Below are positions 16,842 to 24,093 of a DNA stretch of 64,000 nt, in pieces. The notes beneath the pieces are model-generated. The model was not told where the DNA came from, searched no databases, and saw only the letters and a program-made list of their open reading frames with translations. Made by a program: the position numbers and the translations under genes. Origin of the DNA: Nonomuraea endophytica (lineage in GTDB: Bacteria > Actinomycetota > Actinomycetes > Streptosporangiales > Streptosporangiaceae); contig NZ_JACHIN010000009.1 of the NCBI RefSeq assembly GCF_014203235.1, forward strand, positions 313,539 through 377,538, given 5' to 3'. Numbering within the stretch: the first letter of the stretch is position 1; each line of letters starts with the position of its first letter.

Positions 16842-16985
16842 CGCATTCTGGGAGGAGATCGTTACCCATGAGGGCTCTCGATGCGGGAGAATAGGACATC
16901 ACAGAAGACGTGAATGCGCCGGCCACCCTCCTGGAGGGCCGGCGGTCGCGGGCCGCGGGAGCCCAAGGCAGGAAGGGATACACGC

Positions 16986-17153
16986 ATGGCGGCGATGAAG
17001 CCGCGGACCGGCGATGGTCCGCTCGAGGTCACCAAGGAAGGGCGCGGCATTGTCATGCGTGTCCCCTTGGAGGGTGGCGGCCGGCTCGTCGTGGAGATTT
17101 CCGCCGACGAGGCGCAGGCGCTCGGCGAGGCGTTGAAGAACGTCGTCGGCTGA
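16986..17153 (+). CDS. DUF3117 small protein
   Basis: A 55-residue protein starting MAAMKPRTGDGPLEVTKEGR, the very conserved N-terminus of DUF3117, found across actinobacteria (Rv1211 in mycobacteria). Function is unknown; the size and conservation suggest a regulatory or binding role. A good SD (AGGAAGGG) precedes the ATG at 16986. The leader contains a CCGGCC/GGCCGG stem (16919-16942). A strong stem-loop follows the stop. It is divergent from the PaaX gene and upstream of pepA. Confidence 0.88.
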   Translation: MAAMKPRTGDGPLEVTKEGRGIVMRVPLEGGGRLVVEISADEAQALGEALKNVVG

Positions 17154-17180
17154 GCGCTTCCCGAGACAGCTTCGATCGAC

Positions 17181-17208
17181 GGCCCTGGCGTGCCTCCGCG
17201 CCAGGGCC
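17181..17208 (+). terminator. Stem-loop after DUF3117 gene
   Basis: GGCCCTGGCG-N8-CGCCAGGGCC, a perfect 10-bp stem. It lacks a U-run and is followed 25 bases later by the pepA start, so it may attenuate rather than fully terminate. Confidence 0.6.
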
Positions 17209-17233
17209 ATTGACGTGTTTGGAGAGATGACCC

Positions 17234-18640
17234 GTGCCCATTGAGACCACGACGTCGGTGGTTTCCGAGATCCCCGCCGAGGCCGAGCTGCTGGCGGTGC
17301 CGTACTCCTCCGACCTAGACCCGGCACTCTCCTTCGACCTGCACGTGCCCCCGGCGGCCCTGCTGGCCCACTACGAGGCCAAGGGCGAGGCGGGCGAGAT
17401 CGTCGAGGTGCCCGTGGCACGGGGTGAGGCGGTCGGGCGCGTCCTGCTCTACGGAGTCGGGGACGGCTCGCCGAAGGCGCTGCGCAAGGCCGCCGTCGCC
17501 CTCACGCGCCGCGCCAAGGGCCGCGAGACGCTCACCGTCGTCGTTCCCGACGGCGACGGCGCGGTGTTCGCGGAGGCCGCGCTGCTGGCCGCCTACACCT
17601 TCAAGGTCACCTCCTCGCCGGGCAAGAAGCCCGTCTCGGCGCTCGTGTTCGCCGGCGCCGACGAGCAGGCGGTACGGCGCGGCGAGATCGTCGCCCAGGC
17701 CGTCGCGCTCGCCCGCGACCTGGCCAACACGCCCGCGTCGGTGAAGAGCCCGGCGTGGCTGGCCGAGCGGGCCGGCGAGCAGGGCGTCCCCGTGCGCGTC
17801 TGGGACGAGGACGAGCTGCGGGCCGGCGGGTTCGGCGGCATCCTCGCGGTCGGCCAGGGCTCGGCGAACCCGCCCCGGCTCATCCAGCTCTCCTACGACC
17901 CGCCGGGCGCCACCAGGCACGTGGTGCTCGTGGGCAAGGGCATCACCTTCGACTCGGGCGGGCTGTCGCTGAAGCCTGGCGACAACATGAAGGTCCAGAA
18001 GACCGACATGGCCGGCGGCGCCGTCGTCATCGCGGCCGTGTCGGCGCTGGCCAAGCTGGGCGCGAAGGTGCGGGTCACCGGGCTGGTGGCGGCGGCCGAG
18101 AACATGCCGTCCGGCAGCGCGCAGCGGCCCAGCGACGTCATCACCCACTACGGCGGCCGCACGGTCGAGGTGCTCAACACCGACGCGGAAGGCCGCCTGG
18201 TCCTGGCCGACGCGCTCGCCTACGCCGACGACACGCTCGCCCCCGACGCCCTCGTGGACATCGCCACCCTCACCGGCGCGATCAGCGTCGCCCTGGGCCG
18301 CAACGTGGGCGCCGTCTACGCCACCTCGGAAGATCTCGCCGGAGAGCTGCTCGGCGCCGGTCAGGCCAGCGACGACCGGCTGTGGCGGATGCCGCTGATC
18401 GATGACTACGCGCCCGCGCTGGAGTCGTCGATCGCGGACCTGGCCAATGTGGAGACGGGTTCCCGCTACGGCGCCGGATCGATCACGGCCGCGCTGTTCC
18501 TGCGGGAGTTCGCGGGCAAGCGGCCCTGGGCCCACCTGGACGTGGCCGGGGTGGGGCGCAGCACGGTGGACGAGGGCGTGCTGACCAAGGGCGCCACGGG
18601 CTTCGGCGTCCGCCTTCTCGTGGAGTGGCTCAGCCGCTGA
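17234..18640 (+). CDS. pepA: Leucyl aminopeptidase (M17)
   Basis: A 468-residue cytosolic M17 metallopeptidase that removes N-terminal residues in peptide turnover. The family signature NTDAEGRLVL is intact, as are the metal-binding segments VGKGITFDSGGLSLKPG and KTDMAGGA (Lys and Asp ligands). The start is GTG 17234, with GGAGAG seven bases upstream. The gene lies between the DUF3117 gene and the convergent O-methyltransferase gene. Confidence 0.95.
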   Translation: MPIETTTSVVSEIPAEAELLAVPYSSDLDPALSFDLHVPPAALLAHYEAKGEAGEIVEVPVARGEAVGRVLLYGVGDGSPKALRKAAVALTRRAKGRETLTVVVPDGDGAVFAEAALLAAYTFKVTSSPGKKPVSALVFAGADEQAVRRGEIVAQAVALARDLANTPASVKSPAWLAERAGEQGVPVRVWDEDELRAGGFGGILAVGQGSANPPRLIQLSYDPPGATRHVVLVGKGITFDSGGLSLKPGDNMKVQKTDMAGGAVVIAAVSALAKLGAKVRVTGLVAAAENMPSGSAQRPSDVITHYGGRTVEVLNTDAEGRLVLADALAYADDTLAPDALVDIATLTGAISVALGRNVGAVYATSEDLAGELLGAGQASDDRLWRMPLIDDYAPALESSIADLANVETGSRYGAGSITAALFLREFAGKRPWAHLDVAGVGRSTVDEGVLTKGATGFGVRLLVEWLSR

Positions 18641-18659
18641 GCTCTTGTCGTGGGCCGGC

Positions 18660-19298
18660 TCAGTCGCTCAGCTTCACCGCGGCCAGCAGCCCGTCGCCCA
18701 GCGGCATCATCAGCGGCCGCAGCCGGTCGTCACCCTGCACGAGCTTGCCCAGCTCGCGCAGGGCGACCGTGTCCGGGTCGCGCTGCGCCGGGTCGGCCAC
18801 CTTGTTGTGCCACAGGACGTTGTCGAAAGCGACAATCCCGCCCACCCGCAGCAGCCTGACGGCCTCGGACAAGTAGTCGGAGTACTCCTGCTTGGCGCCG
18901 TCGGCGAAGACCATGTCGTACCCGCCGTCCGACAGCCGGGGCAGCACGTCGAGGCCGCGGCCGACGATCAGCCGCACCCGCCCGCCGGAGAACCCGGCGT
19001 CGGCGAAGGCCTGACGGGCCAGCCGCTGGTGCTCAGGCTCGACGTCCACGCTGGTCAGCGTGCCGTCGGGACGCATGCCGCGCAGCAGCCACAGACCGGA
19101 CACACCGCAGCCGGTGCCGATCTCGACCACGGACTTGGCGTTGAGCGCCGTGGCGAGGAAGCAGAGCGCCGCCCCGCCTCCGGGAAGGATGGGCACGGCA
19201 CCCATCTCCTGGCCGCGCTGCCGCGCCGCGAGAAGCACCTCATCTTCCAGATGGAACTGCTCCGCATAGGCCAGAGTGGCCTCTACCGGGCTGGTCAT
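18660..19298 (-). CDS. O-methyltransferase family 3 (Rv1220c-like)
   Basis: A 212-residue SAM-dependent catechol-type O-methyltransferase. Visible are the SAM motif VVEIGTGCGVSGLWLLRGM, the acidic TSVDVEPEHQRLARQAF and the metal/substrate segment YDMVFADGAKQEY with FDNVLWHNKV. The substrate is unknown. It is divergent from sigE, as in mycobacteria (Rv1220c/sigE). The start has a strong purine-rich SD (GGGGGGAGGGG). Confidence 0.9.
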   Translation of the reverse strand: MTSPVEATLAYAEQFHLEDEVLLAARQRGQEMGAVPILPGGGAALCFLATALNAKSVVEIGTGCGVSGLWLLRGMRPDGTLTSVDVEPEHQRLARQAFADAGFSGGRVRLIVGRGLDVLPRLSDGGYDMVFADGAKQEYSDYLSEAVRLLRVGGIVAFDNVLWHNKVADPAQRDPDTVALRELGKLVQGDDRLRPLMMPLGDGLLAAVKLSD

Positions 19299-19364
19299 CG
19301 GCCCCCTCCCCCCACTTTCGTGCGATTGGTCACCGATCGCAGCCTAGGGGAGACACGCCCGGAC

Positions 19365-19391
19365 GGGAACTCAAGTCGGTCCTAACGCGTT
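19365..19391 (+). promoter_or_regulatory. ECF-type promoter upstream of sigE
   Basis: GGGAAC (19365-19370), 17-base spacer, CGTT (19388-19391): an ECF sigma consensus of the GGAAC...GTT kind recognised by SigE/SigH-class factors. This predicts autoregulation from a start near 19398, leaving a ~100-base leader. Confidence 0.55.
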
Positions 19392-19495
19392 GCAGGTTTA
19401 AACGGGCTTTGCCGGTCCGGAAGGCAGGCAGTGCGCATGAAGGGACGAAACCAGGCACTATGGCTGTAGCGGTGGTCCCAAAGAGAGGAGCCTTG

Positions 19496-20077
19496 GTGGA
19501 CGGAAGCGACCACCAGGTGTCTGAGTGGACTCCTCCCACCTGGGAGGAGGTCGTGCGGACGCACTCCGCGCGCGTGTATCGGCTGGCGTACCGGCTGACC
19601 GGCAATGTCCATGACGCCGAGGACCTCACACAGGAGGTCTTCGTCCGGGTATTCAGGTCATTGTCCAGCTACACCCCCGGCACGTTCGAGGGTTGGCTGC
19701 ACCGGATCACGACGAACCTGTTCCTTGACATGGCGCGGCGCAAGCAGCGCATCCGATTCGAGGGATTGGCCGACGACGCGGCGGAACGGCTGCGCGGCCG
19801 TGAGCCGTCTCCGGCGCAGGCGTGGGACGACGCGCATTTCGAGGCCGACGTTCAGGCGGCGCTTGACGCGCTGGCCCCCGAGTTCCGTGCCGCGGTGGTG
19901 CTCTGTGACATCGAAGGCCTGTCGTACGAGGAGATCGCGGCCACGCTCGGCGTGAAGCTGGGTACGGTCCGGAGCCGTATTCATCGTGGCCGGGCACAGC
20001 TGAGGGAGTCGCTCGAACACCGGGCGCCCCGAGGCGCTGAACTCCCCCCGACCGTGATCCGTGGGGAGGAAGGCTAG
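19496..20077 (+). CDS. sigE: ECF RNA polymerase sigma factor SigE
   Basis: A 193-residue ECF factor, closely resembling mycobacterial SigE in region 2 (RVYRLAYRLTGNVHDAEDLT, TFEGWLHRITTNLFLDMARR) and region 4 (FRAAVVLCDIEGLSYEEIAA, LGVKLGTVRSRIHRGR). It directs envelope-stress transcription. The start is the GTG at 19496, with GAGAGGAG five bases upstream; ATG 19460 in the same frame is an alternative without SD and could give a longer isoform. It is followed by its anti-sigma factor and then htrA and tatB, an intact surface-stress block. Confidence 0.92.
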   Translation: MDGSDHQVSEWTPPTWEEVVRTHSARVYRLAYRLTGNVHDAEDLTQEVFVRVFRSLSSYTPGTFEGWLHRITTNLFLDMARRKQRIRFEGLADDAAERLRGREPSPAQAWDDAHFEADVQAALDALAPEFRAAVVLCDIEGLSYEEIAATLGVKLGTVRSRIHRGRAQLRESLEHRAPRGAELPPTVIRGEEG

Positions 20078-20079
20078 GA

Positions 20080-20583
20080 ATGTCTCATCTTGGAGAGAGT
20101 GTTTCCGCGCTTGTCGACGGCGAACTGAGCCACGTCGAGCGCGAACGGGCACTGGCCCATCTCACCTTCTGCGCCGAATGCAGAAGGGAGGTCGAGTCGA
20201 TGCGGGCGCTGAAGTCGCGCCTGCGCTCGCTCGACGGCCCGGCGATGCCCGCCGACCTGACCATGTCACTGCTGCGGATGTCCGAACCGGGTGGGCCGCT
20301 GCCGCCGCGCGAGCGCCCTTTCCCTCCCACGTTTGGAGGGGTGCCGCTCCCCGGGCCGCACAGCATCTCCCCTTTGGACAACCGGCCGCGAAGGGACGCT
20401 TTCGGTGGTTCTTCCGGCCCTGGACGGGGGAGTAGGCGCCGCGGCGCCTACGTGGCCGTGGGCGTCATGTCCGCCGCGGTCGCGCTCGGCACCTTCTTCG
20501 CCGTCAACAGCACCGCTGAGGTGGGCAACCCGCCGCCGGTCGAGCTCTTCCAGGTTCAGCAGGCGCCGGGCAACACCCCGTGA
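20080..20583 (+). CDS. Anti-sigma factor (zf-HC2, RseA-like) with membrane anchor
   Basis: A 167-residue protein. The N-terminal zinc-finger anti-sigma domain carries HxxxCxxC (His27, Cys31, Cys34). A long Pro/Gly-rich linker, one membrane helix (about 123-142) and a short extracytoplasmic tail follow. It lies two bases after sigE, so it should bind and hold SigE at the membrane or in the cytoplasm until stress. Mycobacterial RseA lacks the membrane helix as I recall, so the anchor is a notable difference and would allow regulated proteolysis. Confidence 0.86.
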   Translation: MSHLGESVSALVDGELSHVERERALAHLTFCAECRREVESMRALKSRLRSLDGPAMPADLTMSLLRMSEPGGPLPPRERPFPPTFGGVPLPGPHSISPLDNRPRRDAFGGSSGPGRGSRRRGAYVAVGVMSAAVALGTFFAVNSTAEVGNPPPVELFQVQQAPGNTP

Positions 20584-20737
20584 TGTCCTGAGCCATTGGC
20601 CTGGGATACTCGAAGGATGGCGTAGTCGTCGGTGAGAGGGGCATACGATCGGGGTTCGGGCCTTACAAGGGCTTATGACCCACGTATGCCGTTCACGCCA
20701 GGATTGCGGTGTCCGAGCGAGGAGTGGTGAGACTTAG

Positions 20738-22378
20738 ATGACCGACGAGACGCGCCCCAACGAAGGACGCACGCCGTCGGACTCCCCCGAGTCGCTGGAG
20801 CGGCCGGAGTTTCTGCCCGCGGGCGAGGAGCAAGGCGCCTGGGGAGACCCGTCGGGCCGCTCCGCCAACCCGTCACCGTCGTACGGCGTGGCGGGCGGCC
20901 AGCCGCCTCCCACGTTCGGCAGCGCGCACTCCGACCCGCAAGGCTCCTACGGCCCTTACGGTCCCTACGGCGAGCAGCCCGCCTCCTACGGCGAGTCCGC
21001 ACCCAGGTTCGGCAGCCCGGCAGGCGACGGTTTCGGCACGCCCCAGCAGCCGTCGTTCGGCCCGCCGCCCTACTCCGGCTCCTACGCGGGCTACGGCGGC
21101 GGCACGCCCCAGCAGGGCGACACCGCCGTCTACAGCTCCCCGCAGTACGGCGGCGAGACCCCGCCGCCCCCGCCACCACAGAACGCCCTGGGCATGGGCT
21201 CAGGCTGGGCCCCGCCACCGGGCCCCGGCGCGGCTGCCCCGCAGCACAGGGTCGCTCTGGGCACCGGCGGGCTGATCGCCGTGGCCGTGGCCATCGCGCT
21301 GATCGCCTCCGGCCTCGGCAGCGTCGGCACGTACCTGCTCACCAGATCAGGCAGCGGCACCGACCCCTCCTACACGCTCGGCCCCGCACCCAGCGGCGCG
21401 ATCAACCGGCCCCCGGAGTCGGTGGCGGGCGTCGCCTCGCGCGTGCTGCCCAGCGTCGTGTCCCTGGAGGTCGGCAACGGCGGCGCCGAGGGCGCCAGCG
21501 GCTCCGGCTTCCTGATCAAGGACGGCTACGTGGTCACCAACAACCACGTCGTCGCCATGGCGGCCAGCGGCGGCGAGATCCAGATCATGTTCGCCAACCG
21601 CAAGACCACCACGGGCCGCATCGTCGGCCGCGACCCGGGCTCCGACCTGGCAGTGGTGAAGCCGGAACAGACGTTCGGCACCCCGGAGATCACGCTCGGC
21701 AACTCCGACCAGGTCGTCGTCGGCGACCCGGTCATCGCGATCGGCTCCCCGCTCGGCCTGAGCGGCACCGTCACCACCGGCATCGTCAGCTCCCTGAACC
21801 GCCCGGTCATCGCCGGAGACGAGAGCGGCAGGGCGGCCGAGGAGCCCGCGTACATCTCCGCCATCCAGACCGACGCCGCCATCAACCCCGGCAACTCGGG
21901 CGGCCCGCTGGTCAACGCCAAGGGCGAGGTCATCGGAGTGAACTCCGCGATCGCCACCCTGAGCCGTTCATCCTCCAGCCAGGGCGGCAGCATCGGCCTC
22001 GGCTTCGCGATCCCGGTCAACCAGACTCGCCGAGTAGCCCAAGAGCTCATCACCACCGGCAAGGCCAAGCGCCCCCGGATCGGCATCGTCCTGGACAAGA
22101 ACTACCGAGGCCAGGGCGTCCGCATCGCCTCCGAGCCCGACCAAGGCCGCCAGCCGGTAGACGCCGGCGGCCCCGCCGACAAGGCAGGCCTGAAGGCCGG
22201 CGACGTCATCCTGGAAATGGACGGCCTGCGCCTCCAGGACGGAAACGAACTGATCGCCCTGATCCGCGCCAAGGCCCCCGGCTCCAAAATCACCGTCAAA
22301 TACGAACGAGCCGGCCAGGAACGCACCGCCACCCTCACCGTCGTAGCCGACGAAACCCCCACCCCGTCGCCGTCCTGA
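20738..22378 (+). CDS. htrA: HtrA/DegP-like membrane serine protease with PDZ domain
   Basis: A 546-residue protein. Residues 1-170 are a Gly/Pro/Tyr/Gln-rich cytoplasmic tail with repeated SYG/PYG units, followed by a membrane helix at ~175-200. The trypsin-like protease domain has His270 (TNNHVV), Asp303 (SDLAVV) and Ser387 (GNSGGP). A C-terminal PDZ (about 445-535, DKAGLKAGDVILEMDG) follows. It degrades or refolds damaged extracytoplasmic proteins and belongs to the SigE stress block. The 154-base gap after the anti-sigma gene may hold its own promoter. Confidence 0.93.
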   Translation: MTDETRPNEGRTPSDSPESLERPEFLPAGEEQGAWGDPSGRSANPSPSYGVAGGQPPPTFGSAHSDPQGSYGPYGPYGEQPASYGESAPRFGSPAGDGFGTPQQPSFGPPPYSGSYAGYGGGTPQQGDTAVYSSPQYGGETPPPPPPQNALGMGSGWAPPPGPGAAAPQHRVALGTGGLIAVAVAIALIASGLGSVGTYLLTRSGSGTDPSYTLGPAPSGAINRPPESVAGVASRVLPSVVSLEVGNGGAEGASGSGFLIKDGYVVTNNHVVAMAASGGEIQIMFANRKTTTGRIVGRDPGSDLAVVKPEQTFGTPEITLGNSDQVVVGDPVIAIGSPLGLSGTVTTGIVSSLNRPVIAGDESGRAAEEPAYISAIQTDAAINPGNSGGPLVNAKGEVIGVNSAIATLSRSSSSQGGSIGLGFAIPVNQTRRVAQELITTGKAKRPRIGIVLDKNYRGQGVRIASEPDQGRQPVDAGGPADKAGLKAGDVILEMDGLRLQDGNELIALIRAKAPGSKITVKYERAGQERTATLTVVADETPTPSPS

Positions 22379-22514
22379 CCTTCTTTCTTGCTTTCTCCAG
22401 GCAATGGTGCCGCCCGCGCGGCGTCCGCCCGCGCGGCGTCGGCCTGTCCTGCTTCGGTCTGATCGGTTTCGGTCTGTTCGGGTGCTGTCCGTCCGGCCCT
22501 TGTTCGCGCGCCTT

Positions 22515-22614
22515 CTGTTACGGCAAGCCACACCACCGCCACCCGCCGACGTGGGCGGGCGCCGATCGTGGGGATCGCTTCCCACGTCGCACGGATTGCC
22601 CACCGCAACGGCCA
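22515..22614 (+). repeat. Dispersed ~100-bp repeat, copy B
   Basis: About 85% identical by eye to copy C and recognisably related to copy A. It contains GACGTGGG...CCCACGTC, an 8-bp inverted repeat with a ~31-base loop, and CCCGCC/GGCGGG. It starts CTGTTACGGCAAGCCAC and ends in CCGCAACGGCCAT. Confidence 0.8.
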
Positions 22615-22638
22615 TCCACAACCAGCCGACACGGCCGG

Positions 22639-22695
22639 GCTTGACCGGCTCGCAAGTCCACGCTTGACCGGCTCGCAAGTCCACGCTTGACCGGA
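22639..22695 (+). repeat. Tandem 23-bp direct repeat (2.5 copies)
   Basis: Two identical 23-bp copies beginning GCTTGACCGGCTCGCAAG (22639-22661, 22662-22684) are followed by an 11-base partial third copy. Confidence 0.9.
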
Positions 22696-22820
22696 TATGG
22701 CGACCATGTTCCCGGATCCGCGCGTCTGGCTCCTTGGTCCCCTGCTCCTCGTCCCGTAGGCGTTTTCCCAGGTTGTTGGGCCCTGGCTCCTTGGGTGTGT
22801 CGGTTCTGGGCAAGCTGCTG

Positions 22821-23020
22821 GCGTGGCGTGGCGTGGCGTGGCGTGGCGTGGCCTGGCGTGGCCTGGCCTGGCCTGGCGTGGGGTGGGGCGGGTTGGGGTT
22901 TGGGGGTTTGGGGTGGGGTTTGGAGCGGTTGGCGGGTAGTTGGGGTGGTTGGGGGGTGGTTGTCCGGGGGTGAGGTTGGGGGTGGTGGCTGGTTGGGGGT
23001 TGATCTTGGGAATCGTCTTG
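22821..23020 (+). repeat. GT-rich low-complexity tract with CGTGG/CCTGG pentamers
   Basis: The tract starts with about twelve pentamers of GCGTG/GCCTG type and passes into G-runs of three to six separated by T. The opposite strand is almost purely C/A. It is non-coding and directly upstream of tatB. Confidence 0.8.
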
Positions 23021-23116
23021 GCAGGTGGCCGGGCGTTCTAAGTGGCCTTGCGAACCCTTAGTCTGGGAGTGGCCGGGGTTGTCCCCGGAGCCAGTTGGAC
23101 TGCGGTAGGAGTTCAG

Positions 23117-23482
23117 GTGTTCGGACTCGGGTGGGCGGAGATCGGGGCGCTCGTCGTCATCGGGTTGCTGGTGTTCGGGCCCGACAAGCTGCCCCAGGTG
23201 GCTTCGCAGGCGGGCCAGACCCTGCGCAACCTTCGCCGCATGGCCACCAACGCGCGCGACGACCTGCGGAGCGGGCTGGGCCCGGAGTTCTCCAACTTCG
23301 ATCCGGCTGACCTCAATCCCAAGAACTTCGTCCGTAAGCATCTGCTGGACGACATCGAGGACAACTGGAACGACCGGCCTCAGCAGGAGCTTGAGCCGGT
23401 CGCCGCCGCTCCGTACGCCCCGGAGCCCCTGGAAGAGCTCGGCTACGGCGAACTCCCGCCCTACGACTCCGAAGCCACCTAA
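23117..23482 (+). CDS. tatB: Sec-independent protein translocase subunit TatB
   Basis: A 121-residue protein. The short periplasmic start and single membrane helix (about residues 5-22, GWAEIGALVVIGLLVFGPDK) lead into the FGPDKLP hinge that defines TatA/B proteins. An amphipathic helix (QVASQAGQTLRNLRRMA) and an acidic tail follow. It works with TatA/TatC in twin-arginine export. The start is GTG 23117, with AGGAG five bases upstream; the longer frame has no family resemblance. It is the last gene of the SigE/HtrA block, flanked on both sides by repeats. Confidence 0.93.
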   Translation: MFGLGWAEIGALVVIGLLVFGPDKLPQVASQAGQTLRNLRRMATNARDDLRSGLGPEFSNFDPADLNPKNFVRKHLLDDIEDNWNDRPQQELEPVAAAPYAPEPLEELGYGELPPYDSEAT

Positions 23483-23689
23483 CCCTCAACCTGCTAATCC
23501 CAACCGGCCTAACCCCAACCGGCCTAATCCCAAACTTGCCTAACCCCAAACTCGCCTGCCGCCCGTCCTACCTGACGCGCGTGTCGCCCTCCGCTCTGCC
23601 CTATGGGCTCGGAGCGGGCTTGTGGTTTCCGGGCCATCGGGGGCTGCCGGTCAAGGTGGTGTTCTCTTCCCACCCAGCTGGTGAAGTGT

Positions 23690-23788
23690 GGCCGTTGCGG
23701 CGGGCAATTCGTGAGACGTGAGAAGCGATCCCCACGATCGGCGTGCGCCTGCGTCGGCGGGTGGCTTGGGGGTGGCTTGCCGTAACGG
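23690..23788 (-). repeat. Dispersed ~100-bp repeat, copy C
   Basis: Reverse-complement copy of the element at 22515-22614, so copies B and C flank tatB as an inverted pair about 1.1 kb apart. It retains GTTACGGCAAGCCAC, CACCCGCCGACG, GATCGTGGGGATCGCTTCTC and CCGCCGCAACGGCCA blocks. Confidence 0.8.
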
Positions 23789-23850
23789 ATGGGGCGGTTC
23801 TAAGAGAACCCCAACAGACCAAGGGCACCCCCAAAGCACAACACTTCAGG

Positions 23851-23980
23851 AGTTCCAAGAGGGCCGCAAGGCGGCCCGTAGCTCATTCAGAGCTTTAAGA
23901 GGGCCGCAAAGCGGGTCCGTAACGCTCTCCGAGCTCGTAACGCCCTCAGAAGCTCTAGGAGGGCCGCAAGACGGCTCGTA
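23851..23980 (+). repeat. Three copies of a ~30-bp hairpin unit
   Basis: Units at 23851-23880, 23891-23921 and 23951-23980 share AGYTYTARGAGGGCCGC then AARGCGGCYCGTA. The first forms GGGCCGC-AAG-GCGGCCC perfectly; the others carry substitutions. Spacing is irregular (10 and 29 bases between units). Confidence 0.75.
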
Positions 23981-23981
23981 T

Positions 23982-24031
23982 CGCCAAAGCGCCCGTGACG
24001 CCAAAGCGCCCGCAACACCAAACGCCCGCAA
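23982..24031 (+). repeat. Three short tandem units (16-17 bp)
   Basis: CGCCAAAGCGCCCGTGA, CGCCAAAGCGCCCGCAA and CACCAAACGCCCGCAA in immediate succession. Confidence 0.8.
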
Positions 24032-24048
24032 TGGCTTCAGAGAAAGTG

Positions 24049-24075
24049 GCCGCGTCGGCGGGAGGCCGACGCGGC
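24049..24075 (-). terminator. Terminator for mrp (stem GCCGCGTCGGC)
   Basis: A perfect 11-bp stem (24049-24059 with 24065-24075) and a 5-base loop. On the minus strand it is followed by CCACTTTCTCT, a moderate pyrimidine tract, 19 bases after the mrp stop. Confidence 0.7.
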
Positions 24076-24093
24076 GGGTGGATGGGGAAGGGG

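Larger units (their letters stand above)
22379..23116. other. Repeat-rich non-coding stretch between htrA and tatB
   Basis: No credible gene. It holds two 15-bp direct repeats at 22411-22441, dispersed repeat copy B, a 23-bp tandem duplication, and a ~200-base strand-asymmetric GT-rich tract (22821-23020). That tract begins with GTGGC/CTGGC pentamers and continues as runs such as GGGGTGGGGCGGGTTGGGG with G-quadruplex potential on the plus strand. The tatB ribosome-binding site follows. Confidence 0.75.
23483..24093. other. Repeat-rich convergent intergenic region between tatB and mrp
   Basis: No credible gene. In order: short tandem CCTAAYCCCAA units (23483-23556), dispersed repeat copy C on the minus strand, three copies of a hairpin-bearing unit (23851-23980), three 17-bp CGCCAAAGCGCCCGCAA-type units (23982-24031), and a strong terminator stem (24049-24075). 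Confidence 0.75.

Noticed and set aside
16816..16998. A 60-codon plus-strand frame overlapping the start of the PaaX gene
   Set aside because: Product has no family features and overlaps the leader of the well-supported DUF3117 gene.
23851..24031. Possible CRISPR-like array (repeated hairpin units)
   Set aside because: Spacers are irregular (10 and 29 bases), units differ, and there are no cas genes; better described as a small hairpin repeat cluster.
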